A stretch of DNA of 64,000 nucleotides from Arsenophonus sp052174475 (GTDB lineage Bacteria > Pseudomonadota > Gammaproteobacteria > Enterobacterales > Enterobacteriaceae), in NCBI GenBank assembly GCA_052174475.1, contig JBQMRO010000044.1, positions 62,001 through 126,000 on the forward strand. The letters are read 5' to 3'. Below, piece after piece: positions 42,690 to 54,343 of the stretch; the stretch's first letter is position 1; each line of letters begins with the position of its first letter. A program made the translations under genes and the position numbers. The notes beneath the pieces were generated by a model, which had not been told where the DNA came from, did no database searches, and was given only the letters and a program-made list of their open reading frames with translations.

Positions 42690-44390
42690 GAAATGTTCAT
42701 AATCTGAGTACTGCTTTACACTCTGTGTATGTTAATTTTCAGGAATTCATTCAGATGGCTCAGAGTAAATCTCCTAGAAAGGATAAACCGGATAAATCAG
42801 GGAGACAAGACATAACTTCACGTGTTGTACTGCCTATTTATCTAAATCGATTTATGATCTCTATTCCAGAATTAATGATAACAGACAGATTGAGTTTTTT
42901 ATGACAACACAAAAGAAGCCATATAGCAATTGCCGACTCCGGTCCTTAATTTTTTCGACACGCAAGTATTATCTGCCTCTAGTTACGATTATCTGGGTTT
43001 TTGAGAAATCCAATTAGATCAAACCAATAACAATGGATGTAACTGCATTGACTGAAGGGCATAACTGAAAGTATGCTTTCCTATGAATTTTCAGATACAC
43101 GGAAAACTAGAGATAATTCTTATCTCCTTCGCCATACATCTTGTAGCAATCACATGGATAACTGGGCAGATAAATCTGATGAATACGGATAAGATAAAGA
43201 TTTCTATTTCTCTAGAAATATACCTAGAGAGTGATTTACTATACATCTATCTCCTCTGTTAAACTAAGCTAGTTTTTACCATTGATGATGGCTGAAATAA
43301 ATTTCTTAAAACAAGCTGAAAGTGTCAACTTGTAGATACATCTGTTTGTAGAGCGAATCCCTATTGAGGAATATTTGTACAATGAGTTATCCATGACCTC
43401 TTTACTGCTGCGCCTATCCTGAATATTCCTACCGCCGTTTTTCTGCTAAAGCTGTAAGTAAAAAGCTGAAGTTCATACAACGTCAAAGCCATTAAGCAAC
43501 GATTAAGATAGTGAATTCATATTTCACTCGACTGAAACTCATAAGATATTACTTTTATTATGTTTCATCTTTTTCTGCCTTTTTTATAATAACTAGCCGA
43601 TACTAAATGCTCTATATTTCGTCCTCCTTTAATCCCAGCCATTACCCTGCAGTTTGGCACGCAAATGGGTATCGAAATTGCTATCTTGTATACCTTATAT
43701 ACTTACAGTCGATAATTCAATTAACATCCGCATGTTCATATTTCTGTTACCCGTATTGATTTGGATATCAAACATGTTGTATAATGTTTTTTTTCAAAAA
43801 AAGAGCGGTCGAAAAAATATGGCAAGGCGCGATCATCTAGCGACTTCTCACAGGAATGATCTGATAAATCGCAGTATTTCATTCTTGCTCTGTGTCGTAT
43901 CTGCGCCAAGAAGGAATATGGCGGCGTTATCTGGAAGTCACACAGTACGTGGACGTCACTGTGAAGTAGATTCACTAAAAAGACGAAAAATGAGTGGTAA
44001 CATAGTGTTAAATACTTCGCGCGATATCTTAACTCTGATATGCATCTTAAAACTGCAATATTACTGAGGAGAAGTAATTGTATATCATTACTATGATAGC
44101 GGACTAAGAAGTACCAGCAGCAACCTTCTTGACACAGGAAGGGGATGATTTGGCGCTATATTAGCTATATTCCGCCTTGGCATTTTAAGAAGGTTTGTTA
44201 CTATGGTTTCTTATTGAATTGTAAACGAGGTAAACTATATACCTAAGGTATATAAGGCGATAAAGATAACGGCTCAAAAAAACTGAAAAATCGAAGTTCG
44301 TTCTGTCCTGATAAACTGGACTTCCGAACATAAGTTCGTATAAATGTATGCTATATAGCAAAAAGCTAGTTTTTAGCGATGCTATTAGCT
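42690..44390 (+). mobile_element. Decayed IS91-family element (copy 2)
   Basis: Recognised by conceptual translation. Near 43690 it reads YSRFNHPHVHISVTR once a stop is ignored, which matches the HUH metal site of Y2 rolling-circle transposases (HPHVHLSVT). SKKERSKKYGKA follows. Near 44170 it reads IPPWHFKKVCYYGFLLNCKRGK (IPxxHFKMVRYYGFLANRxRG). Frameshifts separate these blocks. The 137-residue open frame at 43654-44067 runs out of frame with the transposase for most of its length. It is the most readable of three copies. Confidence 0.8.
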
Positions 44391-44999
44391 TAGCAACTAG
44401 TCAAGAGACTAGTTTGTATACTAGTAATGTATAAAATAGAAAACCAATAGTTATCAAGATAAAGCTAGGATTAATATATATCTAAATTAATTTTTTAGAT
44501 TAAAGAATACACACTCCAATGAAACTTAACTTGCAATAGATCCAATAACCAATTTTTTCTTCTTTAGAAAACGGAACATCTTTCGCTCTTCTCTGAAAGA
44601 ACGAATTATTTTCATGACTATGAGTGACCATAAGTACCAGTTTTTTTGTAAGTAAAATTGTTTGAGATTGTAAAACATATCTTTTTTATTCGATAAAAAA
44701 TGTTATCTATTCTATTTCCCTTTTTAGTTATCTTCGACCATTAGTTGATATTTACCATATCAATAATGATGTAATAGTCTTTTATTGAACGTTTATGAAA
44801 TTTTGCACTACTCAAATTTAAGTAAATCAAATATTAATAATAATATATTCAACATTCTTTTTAAGACCGTATTCTGCTATACGCCTATTGTCTAATCATT
44901 AAATCGCCTAGTAATTTCTAAAATGAATGTAAATCATAGGTAATCTATATCTTCATCAATCTGATTCTAATTATCACAGGTGTGTGTTGAACTATATTT
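44391..44999. other. Unassigned 600 bp between IS remnants
   Basis: AT-rich stretch between an IS91 and an IS1595 remnant. No translation on either strand resembled a protein I know, and there is no clear repeat of other parts of the window. Confidence 0.4.
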
Positions 45000-45643
45000 G
45001 AATTATGTTAAGAAAAGTTGTTGCTTTGCTTGTAGAGAAATTTGTAGCCACCTCTATATTTAATTGTTGTTATTCAAACAATTTTCTCTAGAAAAAATAA
45101 TTTGGTAAATAAAATAATCAGCTACTATGTGATAACTATTTAGTCAATCCTTTTAATCAGCTTATGTAACTTTTCACATTTAAAATGTGAATTTATTTAC
45201 CAATAAATTTCTAATTACCCAACCTTATTTAGCGATGGTAACTAAAACCTTACTTGTTAGCAAAGTTTTGTACGATTTTGCTCCATCTAAGTATAAAATG
45301 GACTCTTTATCGATGATCAGCTCAAGAAAACAGCTAACACACTCTGCATTAAACTCTTCAAGAATCTTATCGCTTACTTGATCCTATTAATCTCAAGCAA
45401 TTAAGATCGCGATTCCTTCTTTTCTTTTATCTCCTCCTCTCTCTCATTTTTTGTTTTGCTATATGTCAAATATAACAATTCTCTTTAAAGGATTTAAGGA
45501 AAATATTTCGTTAACTTCAACAATACCACTTAGTCCACTTAAGTGGACTGTTGCTGCTAAAGTAAGGAAGCAGTAAAGCTATTTAAATGATGTTTTTAAA
45601 TGAATGCTTGTTTATTTACTGATTCCTGTAAAGTCAACTCTAT
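45000..45643 (-). mobile_element. IS1595-family remnant, minus strand, truncated
   Basis: The first 640 bp match the copy at 14051-15092, from the inverted-repeat end (aattatgttaag) to the SLKTAF region. The match stops where an IS256 copy begins, and the missing part does not resume after that copy, so it is truncated rather than simply interrupted. Confidence 0.75.
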
Positions 45644-45646
45644 TCA

Positions 45647-47039
45647 GAGTTATATTTATTTCTAGTGTATTGGATTTTAGAGATAAGTGACTATCATGCT
45701 GATTAATTTCATGGATGATTTCAATATCATATTGATGATATTATATGAAAAGTCTACCCTACAAGTATCAGCAAAACTAAATATTAGTTCTGATCTATTT
45801 CATGAAATTATCTGTAATGATGCCAGGTTAGCTAATATCGCCGCTGTTGAACCGGATATCGAAGCCATCCTGCAATGATATACTCAATACCGCCCTTTAT
45901 TGACAAGGGTCCACCATCGTTCGTAACGGTTATTTGCAACAACGAACCTCATAATAAATGGTATTGGTGATATTGATATTAAACTGTCTAGTTTAAGAGG
46001 GAGGAGGGGATCATCACAGCGGTAATGGAGTATTCTTTAAGAGATTATTGTGGCCTTATCTAAATCGTACAAAATATCGAATAGTTTCTATCAATGGGGC
46101 CGTATACCAAGGCTAGGTATACTCTACCGGTGATTTCACGAAGGCATGATGCCGATTCTCGATAAAAAGTACATGATCTCTCTGTCAAAACCCATGAGTA
46201 AACTAAAACAACAGTGTCCTGAATAGTATAGGAAATAGTGTCTGCGTAATTTACGCGATACGCTTTACATTTATTTCTTTGCTGAAAGCGCAACCGCGTC
46301 CTGCCAGACAAACTGTTCGCTTTTGCCGGCTGCTCATTATCAATATAACTGCATGAATGTAAGGAGCTCGTTACGATTGAAAATGATTATCGATAGTCAA
46401 AAGCGCATTAAGCCAAACTTCTGGATGACCGCGCGAGTGCTATGCCTTAACCATCTTTCCTAACTTGCCACCGGAGACGGTAACATTGGTTTTGGAGTGC
46501 AATGGCAAAGATATTCTCAGGAACGCAGAATCAATGTCGTTGGATACAAAAATAGCTCATGTGCTACCTTTATTTCAAAAAAGTATACAATCAAAAGTTA
46601 ATGGTGAGCTGTTGGAGGTATTACTTAGGAGGGAGCCCTAATGCCGATAACAAAGCTATTGATATTTTGTTGGCAAAGTTTTCAGCAAAATATTCTGAAG
46701 CGATAAAGAAGCTGAAAAAAGACCGATAAGAACTGCTTGCATCCTACGACTTCCCGTCAGCGCAGTGGGCATCAATAAGAACAATCAATACGATTGAATC
46801 AGCTTTTGCGACAATGAGGATATGAAGCTGATGTGCGAAGCATTGTAGTTAGAAAAAACAACCATTTAAAGAGTATTCAAGCTGATCGCGTATACTTGAA
46901 ATAGTTATAACTACATAAGTAGATTTTTAGCTATTTCCTCTAGTTATAACCCATATCCAATTTAAAGATAAAAAACAGATTTCTGAATTAGAAGAGTGAA
47001 ACGTAGCATGACCGTCATACACTAATTTGCTAATAACTT
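45647..47039 (+). mobile_element. Decayed IS256-family element, plus strand
   Basis: Full-length remnant, 1.39 kb, from gttatatttatttctagtg to cactaatttgctaat. The frame at 45687-45878 is a decayed transposase N-terminus (DLFHEIICNDARLANIAAVEPD, compare LLHELIRNGARQLI...VE). Other frames are antisense or accidental. It lies between the rluB-side elements and rsmD. Confidence 0.8.
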
Positions 47040-47234
47040 AATGAGGATGCTTTTTCTTTTTGTAAAAAAAAAGCTTACAAAATAGTTTGTACAAAAATAA
47101 TAAATATCATTACTACATTAATAAAATATTTTAATGGTTGTGGAAACGGATGGATTAAATCAAATGTCATGAATTTCTAAATAAAAAGCATTAATAATTT
47201 TCTAGCATTTATTAAAATCATATTTATCAGCTAA

Positions 47235-47813
47235 TTATTGATGACGAATATAAAGGCAGTAAGCGATTTGTCCGGCAAATTTTTTATGATGAAGCTGCCA
47301 ATTTTTAGGTAACATGCCTAAATTAGCTTCTATTTCTGTTTCAACATAAACCAAACAATTTTTACTTAACCAACCATTCTGTTCTAATAGCAAGGTTGTT
47401 TGTTGCAATAGATCTTTACGAAAAGGCGGATCAAGAAAAATGATATCATAGGCTGTGCCTGTCTGTGCTAGATAGTTTAATGTATCACTATTAATCATTT
47501 TAGCATTTTTTGCCTCTAATTTATCTAGATTGTCCGCAAGTTGTGTTGCAACGGAGCGCTTTAATTCAATTAAAGTAGCTGAAGCAGCATAGCGAGAAAG
47601 TGCTTCAATAGCTAAAGCACCACTACCAGCAAAACAATCAAGACAACGAGCATTTTTAATAAAAGGTATTAACCAATTAAATAAAGTTTCTCTTATTCTA
47701 TCTGTTGTTGGACGTAAACCCTTACTATCAAAAACAAGCAGCTTACGTCCTCGCCATTTTCCGCCAATGATACGAATTTGACCACGTGATGCAGATTGTA
47801 TTTTTCTTGCCAT
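47235..47813 (-). CDS. rsmD: 16S rRNA (guanine966-N2)-methyltransferase
   Basis: SAM-dependent methyltransferase acting on the 30S subunit. The product has 192 residues (E. coli 198). The N-terminal block GQIRIIGGKWRGRKL is followed by LRPTTDRIRETLFNWL, the SAM motif CFAGSGAL (residues 60-67) and the catalytic DPPF (128-131). The C-terminus GQIAYCLYIR is slightly short. The frame is intact. In E. coli it is next to ftsY-ftsE-ftsX-rpoH, read away from them. Here the same direction holds, but ftsY and ftsE are gone, replaced by IS remnants, and ftsX is decayed. Confidence 0.96.
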   Translation of the reverse strand: MARKIQSASRGQIRIIGGKWRGRKLLVFDSKGLRPTTDRIRETLFNWLIPFIKNARCLDCFAGSGALAIEALSRYAASATLIELKRSVATQLADNLDKLEAKNAKMINSDTLNYLAQTGTAYDIIFLDPPFRKDLLQQTTLLLEQNGWLSKNCLVYVETEIEANLGMLPKNWQLHHKKFAGQIAYCLYIRHQ

Positions 47814-47860
47814 AATTTATATAGTTTAGTTATTAAAGTTATTTAACTAAATTGATAATA

Positions 47861-48888
47861 GGGTATGTTTACAAAGGTTGTTGGTTTGCTTGCAGAGAAA
47901 TTTGTACCACATCTTTATTTTAATTGTTATGGTTTCAAATAATCTTCTCTATGCCAGATAATTCAGTAAACAAAACAATTCTACATCATGAAATCTACTC
48001 AGACAGCTTTATAATCGGCTGATATAACTGTTCGCATTTCAATGTAGAATTCCCTTATCAATAACTTTCTCATTATTCAATTTTTTTAGTCGATGATAAC
48101 TGATTTTTTCCTCAATGGAAAAGGTATCGTACCATTTAGTTCAATCCTAACAAAGGGTCAAATATTTATCGATGATCGACTCAAGAAAATGACTAATGCA
48201 CTTTTCATTAAACTCTTCAAGAATTTGATCGTTCACATGAACTTATCGATTTCAGGCGATTAAGAGAAAGATTTGCTCTTTCCTTTTACTCTTCATTTTC
48301 CCGCGTTTCTGACTTTTCGTATGTAGGAAATAATCTTTCCATTTAAGGATTTTTATGGAAAAATATTTTATTGATTTCAAGAATATTGCTTAGATTTATC
48401 TTGACTATCTCCGCTGAAGCAATGAAGCAGTAAGGCCATCTAAACGTTATTTTAAATCAATACCTATTTGTTTCGTTTATTCCTGTATAGTTAAGCTATT
48501 CTCAATGTACATCGAGTGTAACTAAACTATTATTTTTCCAATGTAATCTTGCCATAGGACTTCTAGTGAGATTGTTAAATTTTTTCCTGTAATCAGAAAT
48601 TTACAGCGATATTATTATAATCCTAATTAATATCCTCAGTAGGTAAGATTCACTGTGATAATATGGGCAGGATAAGTGGAATCAATTTTTTAATATATGA
48701 ATCAATGTTATCCAAGATGACTATCATTGAACCAATTAATAAGATTTAGTTTTATATTTGCAGGGAGTAAAGGAAGAGTTTCTTTGAGAAAGATGACTGT
48801 TTTCTTTTTTTTATGACAATCTCTATAGCAAAAATTCTTCATAATAGTGTAAGGTGGATTTCTACCAACAACTGTTGCTAACATAGCC
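47861..48888 (-). mobile_element. Decayed IS1595-family element, full length
   Basis: 1,028 bp with recognisable ends: gggtatgtttacaaaggttg on the left, and the complement of the right end starts ggctatgttagcaac. The flanks are TGATAATA and TGATGATT, six of eight matching, which may be an eroded target duplication. The interior follows 14051-15092. It lies about 47 bp from the rsmD start. Confidence 0.8.
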
Positions 48889-48949
48889 TGATGATTACAG
48901 GCATATTCATATCATTTATCAATAATGATATCGAGATGTGCTTAGAAGT

Positions 48950-49740
48950 CGTAGTCGTTTTCTTGCAAAACATTTTTTCCTTTTGCTGATCTGCTGATAG
49001 GAGATCAGCCACTCTATATGCGAATTCTTAAATCCGTAGGATCTCGATTTAGATTAGATTGCTATTTACGCAGCCCAGAAGATTTGCATAAAATAAGGAA
49101 TGAAAAAATCTGAAACTAAAGTATAAAGGGTTTAAAACCTATGAATATAATTATCTGCACGTAGATGTGAATATGTTATGCAAATGCCAAACGAAACTTC
49201 ATAGCGTTATCTTTTCGTAGGTATAGATCATACTACTCGATGGGTTTTTATCCGCCTATACAAGTCCAAGACCGAGGCTAAATGTTCAATGATTCTTACA
49301 TGATTTTAACCAAACTTGTCTTATGATTATTTCTATCAGGTATTTAAATCAACAATAGCAAAAAATTTATAGGCACCTTTTTTGTTTGCAAAAATATCTT
49401 TCTACTAGAAATAGAAATTCAACTATTTATGTACATAGATATAAATTGGTATAGATGACATCAAATTATCCCGTTAATGCATCCTCAAGTAAAATGATAT
49501 GATCGAGAGATTTAATTTAATGAGCGCATTGGGAAGTTGCGTTGTAAAGCCATCATTTCAATTTTGCTCAAGAGATTGAGATCACCCTGCATCAATATAT
49601 TTAGCTGTATAATCAAGAATTACCCAATCAATATTAGGGAGTAAAACTCCATTGCAATCTATGAAAGATTGGTTTAATATTAATCTGAATTATCCAAAAA
49701 AAAACCATATTATCTTTTGAAATGTGATAGATAAGGTGTA
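48950..49740 (+). mobile_element. Decayed IS481-family element, plus strand
   Basis: Translation gives KEYKGFKTYEYNYLHVDVN, then TTRWVFIRLYKSKTEA, matching the IS481 integrase core (KPFKAYEPGYVHVDVKYL...TRWVFVRIYKDKTAA). Later come MIERFN (family MVERFN) and MKDWFN (family LKNWQ) near the C-terminus. Frameshifts and stops separate the blocks. The HVDV tract includes the first acidic residue of the DDE triad. Confidence 0.8.
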
Positions 49741-49844
49741 GCTCTTGTTTATCAAAAGAGCTTTATAATATTATTTTAACCTAAAAGTGATTATAGTAAG
49801 CCACTGAATTTTATAACACTTAAAATAAGATGTGCAGCCACTGT

Positions 49845-51310
49845 ATTCGACTCGGCCATCAATTTTTTTTGACACGCAACTATTATCTTCCTTTAGTCAT
49901 GATTACTCGGATTTTTAAGGAACCCAAATAGGCTAAAGCTGATGACCTTGGATACAACTACATCGTGAGATAACTGAAAATATCCTTACCTATTAATTTA
50001 TTACATATACGGGATTAGGAGATTATTTCCATTTTTTTTGCTCTATGAAAAAACATACGGATCACTAGCCTGATAGACCTGACAAATACGAACAGGATAA
50101 CTCTTTCTGTTTTGCTAGCGAAAGAGAAAAAACCACCCACAGGGAATTTACTTATATGTTATATCTTTCTGCCCTGCTAAACTGCTTTTCACTATTGAAA
50201 ACGGTGGAATAAATTTCTTGAAAAACACGGTAAAAGTGTTATATTATAGATTCGTCTATCTGTTGAGTAAATGCTTGCCTGGGGCATTTTTGTCATTGTG
50301 GATGACCGGGACGATACTGCTTGTATCTATCCTAAATAATTTTTATTACCATTTTTCTGCTAAAAATCTAAGCAAAAGCCTGCAGTTCATATGACTTCAA
50401 AGCTATCGAGCAGTAAATTAACATAATAAGTTTATATTTATCCGACCACAACTGGCAAATACATATATTTAATATACCTCATCTTCTTTGGTCTTTTCAA
50501 TAATAACTAGCCGTAACTCAACGATTTGTTTCGCACCGGCTACTCCGCACTTATGCTACAGTGAACACGCAAACAGAATATAGAAATTGGTATCTTCTTT
50601 GCTTTGCACGCTTATGCTTAATAATTCAATCAACATCGGCACGTTTATATTTCTGTCACTCGTAGTAGTCTTGATATTAAACATGCTGTATGAGGTAATC
50701 TGTTCTTCAAAAAAAAGAGTGATCGAAGGGATTTAGCGAGACGCTGTTATCCAACTGCTACGTAACAGCTATGATCTGATAAATCCCACTGTCTTTCCTG
50801 GTCTGTAGCATATTTGCACAAGAAGAAATATCAGTGTATCCTAAAAAGGATAGTATGGGCGTTACTGGAAAGCGCGCTTTTTTAAAAAGATGAAAAAGGG
50901 TGCTATACTGTAAAACAGTTCAGGCGATACCTTAATTCTAGTATTAACGTTAAAACTGCAGCATTACACAGAGAGAATTATATCTCGTGCATCATTACTA
51001 TAACTACCTCACTCAACAAGACCGGCAGCAGCAGTAATGCAAGAAAAGATGATTAGATACTATATCAGTAATATTTCGGTTAGCCATATTAAGATATTCT
51101 GTTATTATGGTTTTTATTGAATTGTAAACAAGGCAGACTATTATCAAAGATGTAGAAGTCGGTGAAGATGAAATCCCGTAAAAAAAACCCAAGAAACTCA
51201 GGTTCGTCTTTCCTTTCATAAGAAAGACGAAACCCCATACGCACAGTTTTGTATAAATGTATTCTGTATAGCGATAGCTTACTTTCTAGTTCTATTTAGC
51301 TTGGCAACAG
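49845..51310 (+). mobile_element. Decayed IS91-family element (copy 3)
   Basis: Parallel to copy 2 from about 42930 onward. The HUH region near 50640 reads NQHRHVYISVTR (copy 2 HPHVHISVTR). Near 51040 it reads EKMIRYYISNI and CYYGFY (family EEMIRRFIQHI and RYYGF). The N-terminal end found in copies 1 and 2 is missing, where an IS481 remnant precedes it. The frame at 51013-51219 on the minus strand is antisense. Confidence 0.75.
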
Positions 51311-51466
51311 GCAATGGAATTGCTGTCAACAATAATTCATAAAAAATGAAGAAAGTCAAGGGTTATTAAGTTTAACCTTAGTGTTAAAATCTATAAAAAT
51401 TATGGTGTTATGTTTAAAAATATACTATCTGATGAGGTTTTAACTTATAATAAACCCAGTAAACAG

Positions 51467-51493
51467 CTCCTATCTCCTAAAAGGAGATAGGAG
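51467..51493. terminator. Terminator-like hairpin
   Basis: Perfect 12-bp stem (ctcctatctcct / aggagataggag) with a three-base loop, followed on the plus strand by tagctttt. It lies between an IS91 remnant and the ftsX remnant. A rho-independent terminator is possible, but no live gene now ends here. Confidence 0.5.
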
Positions 51494-51529
51494 TAGCTTT
51501 TAATTTTCAATGAAAAGGGCGGATTTAAT

Positions 51530-52380
51530 TTCCTAACTATAAATCGATACAACATGTGGTATCAGAAACTCAAATTAACCATTTATTTGGATAAGTCATT
51601 GAATAAAAAATGTGCTGAGCAGGCAGTTACTGCACTTAAGCCATTAAATGATATTAAGAGTGTAATTACTTGTTTCGGGAAGAGGTCATGATTAAGTTCT
51701 GCAATTAGTCAGAATAATTCAACGCAGTATTATACCTGCTATTAGCAAAAAATCTTCTATCAATAGTAGAGCAATTATCACGTTTAAAATTGATTGTAAA
51801 TTTACAGTTATTGATAGACATACGTAACAAATAGGTTAATCAATTCTAAAATTGAAGACATTTATATGAATATATTTTAGTTGGTTTACCTGTTTACGCG
51901 TATTAATAGGGGTCTGATTAGAAAAATTGTAATGGTGATTGGTATTTTAATGATCAAAGTGGTGTTTTTAGTGATTGTCAATAAATAAGATAAATATCTT
52001 TGTTAGTAGGAACATGATTAATGTCATGAAGTTGATTAAAGCAACAAATAATTTTGTTATGCACCTATTCTTAATAGGTGGGATTATATAGGAATTCTTT
52101 GGTGATTTATTCTTATTAATACTTTTTGCATGATTAGTATCTCAACTTACCGTTATTGTCAGAAAAGTAACGGATGTATTTAGCACTATATTTCATATTC
52201 AAGGGTTTTATAGAATAAGGTGCTATTATAGGGTATACTGGTTACCGAGATAATTAGCTAGTTAGTACGGATTTGTTGGATACAGCTCGATATTTGAGAT
52301 ATTTCTACGTCAAAGTATTTTCTTCTAAAGAAAAGTCACTTGATAGGGTTAATATTGAACTTTTATACTGATATTTTGTC
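51530..52380 (+). pseudogene. ftsX: ftsX remnant (divisome ABC-like membrane protein)
   Basis: Translation gives KLKLTIYLDKSLNKKCAEQ and LKPLNDIKSV, matching the periplasmic start of FtsX (ITVYLQKTLDDDAAAG...GVEKVNYLS). After several shifts it reads KIEDIYMN and then GLIRKIVMVIGILMIKVVFLVIVN, matching GIDEVRMDD...[21 protein letters not shown]. The N-terminal cytoplasmic part and first membrane helix are absent. It lies just upstream of rpoH as in E. coli. FtsEX activates septal amidases; with ftsE not visible and ftsX broken, that route is probably gone. Confidence 0.85.
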
Positions 52381-52545
52381 AAATTAAAAATTCGATGTAA
52401 TATAAGTCAACGCAATTTTCTTCGATACCGAGCAGTGTTAAGCTACTTAATATCAGATTAATCACTCAGCAATAATGGAATCTACTAAAATATAAACTTT
52501 TTATTTAGAAAAACTAATAGTTTATTAAATTTAAAGAGGGTATCA

Positions 52546-53397
52546 ATGATCAAAGATATGCAATCATTAGTATTAATTCCACAAAGCAGCATTGAAGCTT
52601 ATACGCGATCAACTAACGTTTATCCAATGCTGACCGCAGAGGAAGAGAAAGAATATGCAAAACGGCTGCATTATCATGGTGATTTAAATGCTGCTAAACA
52701 GCTTATACTCTCTCATTTACGTTTTGTTATTCATATCGCACGTAATTATTCAGGTTATGGATTGCCACAAGCAGATTTGATCCAAGAAGGTAACATTGGC
52801 CTAATGAAAGCTGTTCGTCGTTTTAATCCCGAGGTTGGCGTACGTTTAGTTTCATTTGCCGTTCATTGGATTAAAGCTGAAATTCATGAATATGTATTGC
52901 GTAATTGGCGGATAGTTAAAGTTGCAACTACTAAAGCTCAACGTAAGCTTTTTTTCAATTTACGTAAGAATAAGAAACGTATCGGCTGGTTTAATCAAAC
53001 TGAAGTTGATATGGTTGCCAAGGAGCTAGGTGTGACCAGTAAGGATGTTCGTGAAATGGAATCGCGAATGGCTGCACAAGATATGGCATACGACATGAAT
53101 GATGATGATGATGAAAATACGACTATTGCTCCAGTTTTATATTTACAGGATAAAACTTCTGATTTTGCTGATAGCATTGAGGAAGATAATTGGGAAAACC
53201 ATTCTACTGATAAATTATCACAGGCATTATCTACCTTAGATGACCGTAGTCAGGATATCATTCGTACACGTTGGCTTGATGAAGAAAATAAAACTACTTT
53301 ACATGATTTAGCCGATAAGTATCGTGTATCTGCTGAACGTGTTCGTCAACTAGAAAAGAATGCCATGAAAAAGCTTCGGTTAGCAATGGAAGCTTAA
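52546..53397 (+). CDS. rpoH: RNA polymerase sigma-32 (heat-shock sigma factor)
   Basis: Directs transcription of chaperones and proteases after heat or misfolding. The product has 283 residues (E. coli 284). It has region 2 (LILSHLRFVIHIARNYSGYGLPQADLIQEGNIG and onward), the RpoH box QRKLFFNLRK, and region 4 with VSAERVRQLEKNAMKKL at the end. The frame is intact and region 2.4 (HWIKAEIHEYVLRNWRIVK) is identical to E. coli as I recall it. A gaggg site stands 7-8 bases before the ATG. Several known targets of this factor, clpP, clpX and lon, are intact 7-10 kb downstream. Confidence 0.97.
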   Translation: MIKDMQSLVLIPQSSIEAYTRSTNVYPMLTAEEEKEYAKRLHYHGDLNAAKQLILSHLRFVIHIARNYSGYGLPQADLIQEGNIGLMKAVRRFNPEVGVRLVSFAVHWIKAEIHEYVLRNWRIVKVATTKAQRKLFFNLRKNKKRIGWFNQTEVDMVAKELGVTSKDVREMESRMAAQDMAYDMNDDDDENTTIAPVLYLQDKTSDFADSIEEDNWENHSTDKLSQALSTLDDRSQDIIRTRWLDEENKTTLHDLADKYRVSAERVRQLEKNAMKKLRLAMEA

Positions 53398-53499
53398 AAT
53401 AAGCTACACACTAGTATTGATATAAAAAACCTATATGAAAAATTCCTGAAGATAGAAAGATAATGTTAAAAATTTATTTTGATTTTTACTATTTAAAAT

Positions 53500-53534
53500 A
53501 AAAAGACACTTACCTGTAAGGTAAGTGTCTTTTT
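53500..53534 (+). terminator. rpoH terminator
   Basis: Perfect 15-bp stem (aaaaagacacttacc / ggtaagtgtcttttt) with a five-base loop, about 100 bp after the rpoH stop codon. The stem ends in a T run, so it is a good rho-independent terminator. The A run on the other arm means it could act in both directions. Confidence 0.9.
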
Positions 53535-54343
53535 ACATATATGTAGTGCTTACCTCTATTATTTACTGCAAAAGTAGATAATTTTATCTGTTTAGTACCG
53601 TTCTTGTATATTTATATTTAAAAACTCCTATTCAAACCACTTGAATAGATTCTATTATTAATTTTTATTTTACATCAATTGTAATATACAAGGAAAGTTA
53701 ACCAACTGAGTACTCAGTTTTTGTATCTATTATTTGAATGGTAACTAAATTTTACGTAGAGTAAATCATCGCTAAATTTTTCTTTATTTTTAAGTAAATT
53801 TATAATGCACAAAGTTCTTTAAGATCCCCAGGAATGGCAATCATATCTGTAACAACTTTTCCAACAGGTATAAATTTAATCACATAATCGAGCGTTTTAA
53901 TTAAAAAAACTCTGCATTGAGAAAGTATCATTAAATCGCTTATTCGATACGAGATTTATTATATAGATGTATATCTAAGGCGTTTTCTATAGAAAACTTT
54001 CTATATCCCACAGTTTTATTTTTTAAATATTTAAAAATCTCCACTATTGACTCAATGAGTAGCAGTGGTTCACTTAGCCCCGCTCCCGTTACCTTTTTCT
54101 AAAAAACTTGTTATTGCTATTTAACCCACTTTACAACGTTATTTAATCCTGAATAACAGAGAAAATTCGTCTTCTTTAACAACCGATGCTGGTTCATATC
54201 ATATACTTATATCATTAGATTATGCGCAACTACGGTAATCACCGTATTAACCAGCATTATTATAACAATCTTTTATCTTTTATAGAAACGTCCTTGTTAT
54301 TTATCACAGTATCTGCATAATGATACTATCATCAATATAAATT
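53535..54343. other. Eroded stretch with an unidentified gene tail
   Basis: About 800 bp between rpoH and an IS256 copy. On the minus strand around 53810-53960 a clean stretch reads FLIKTLDYVIKF followed by IPVGKVVTDMIAIPGD and ends LKELCAL with a stop. That looks like the C-terminus of a real but broken protein whose family I do not recognise. Upstream of it on that strand the frame decays. A short inverted repeat (atgctggtt / aaccagcat) flanks about 54190-54275. Confidence 0.4.

Noticed and set aside
43654..44067. 137-residue open frame
   Set aside because: It overlaps the IS91 remnant in frames that mostly disagree with the transposase translation, and its composition is not protein-like for any family I know.
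42160..51310. Possible defence island or integrated phage, suggested by the repeat-rich 9 kb
   Set aside because: The repeats resolve into IS1595, IS91, IS256 and IS481 remnants plus rsmD. No nuclease, helicase, capsid or integrase gene and no spacer array was seen.
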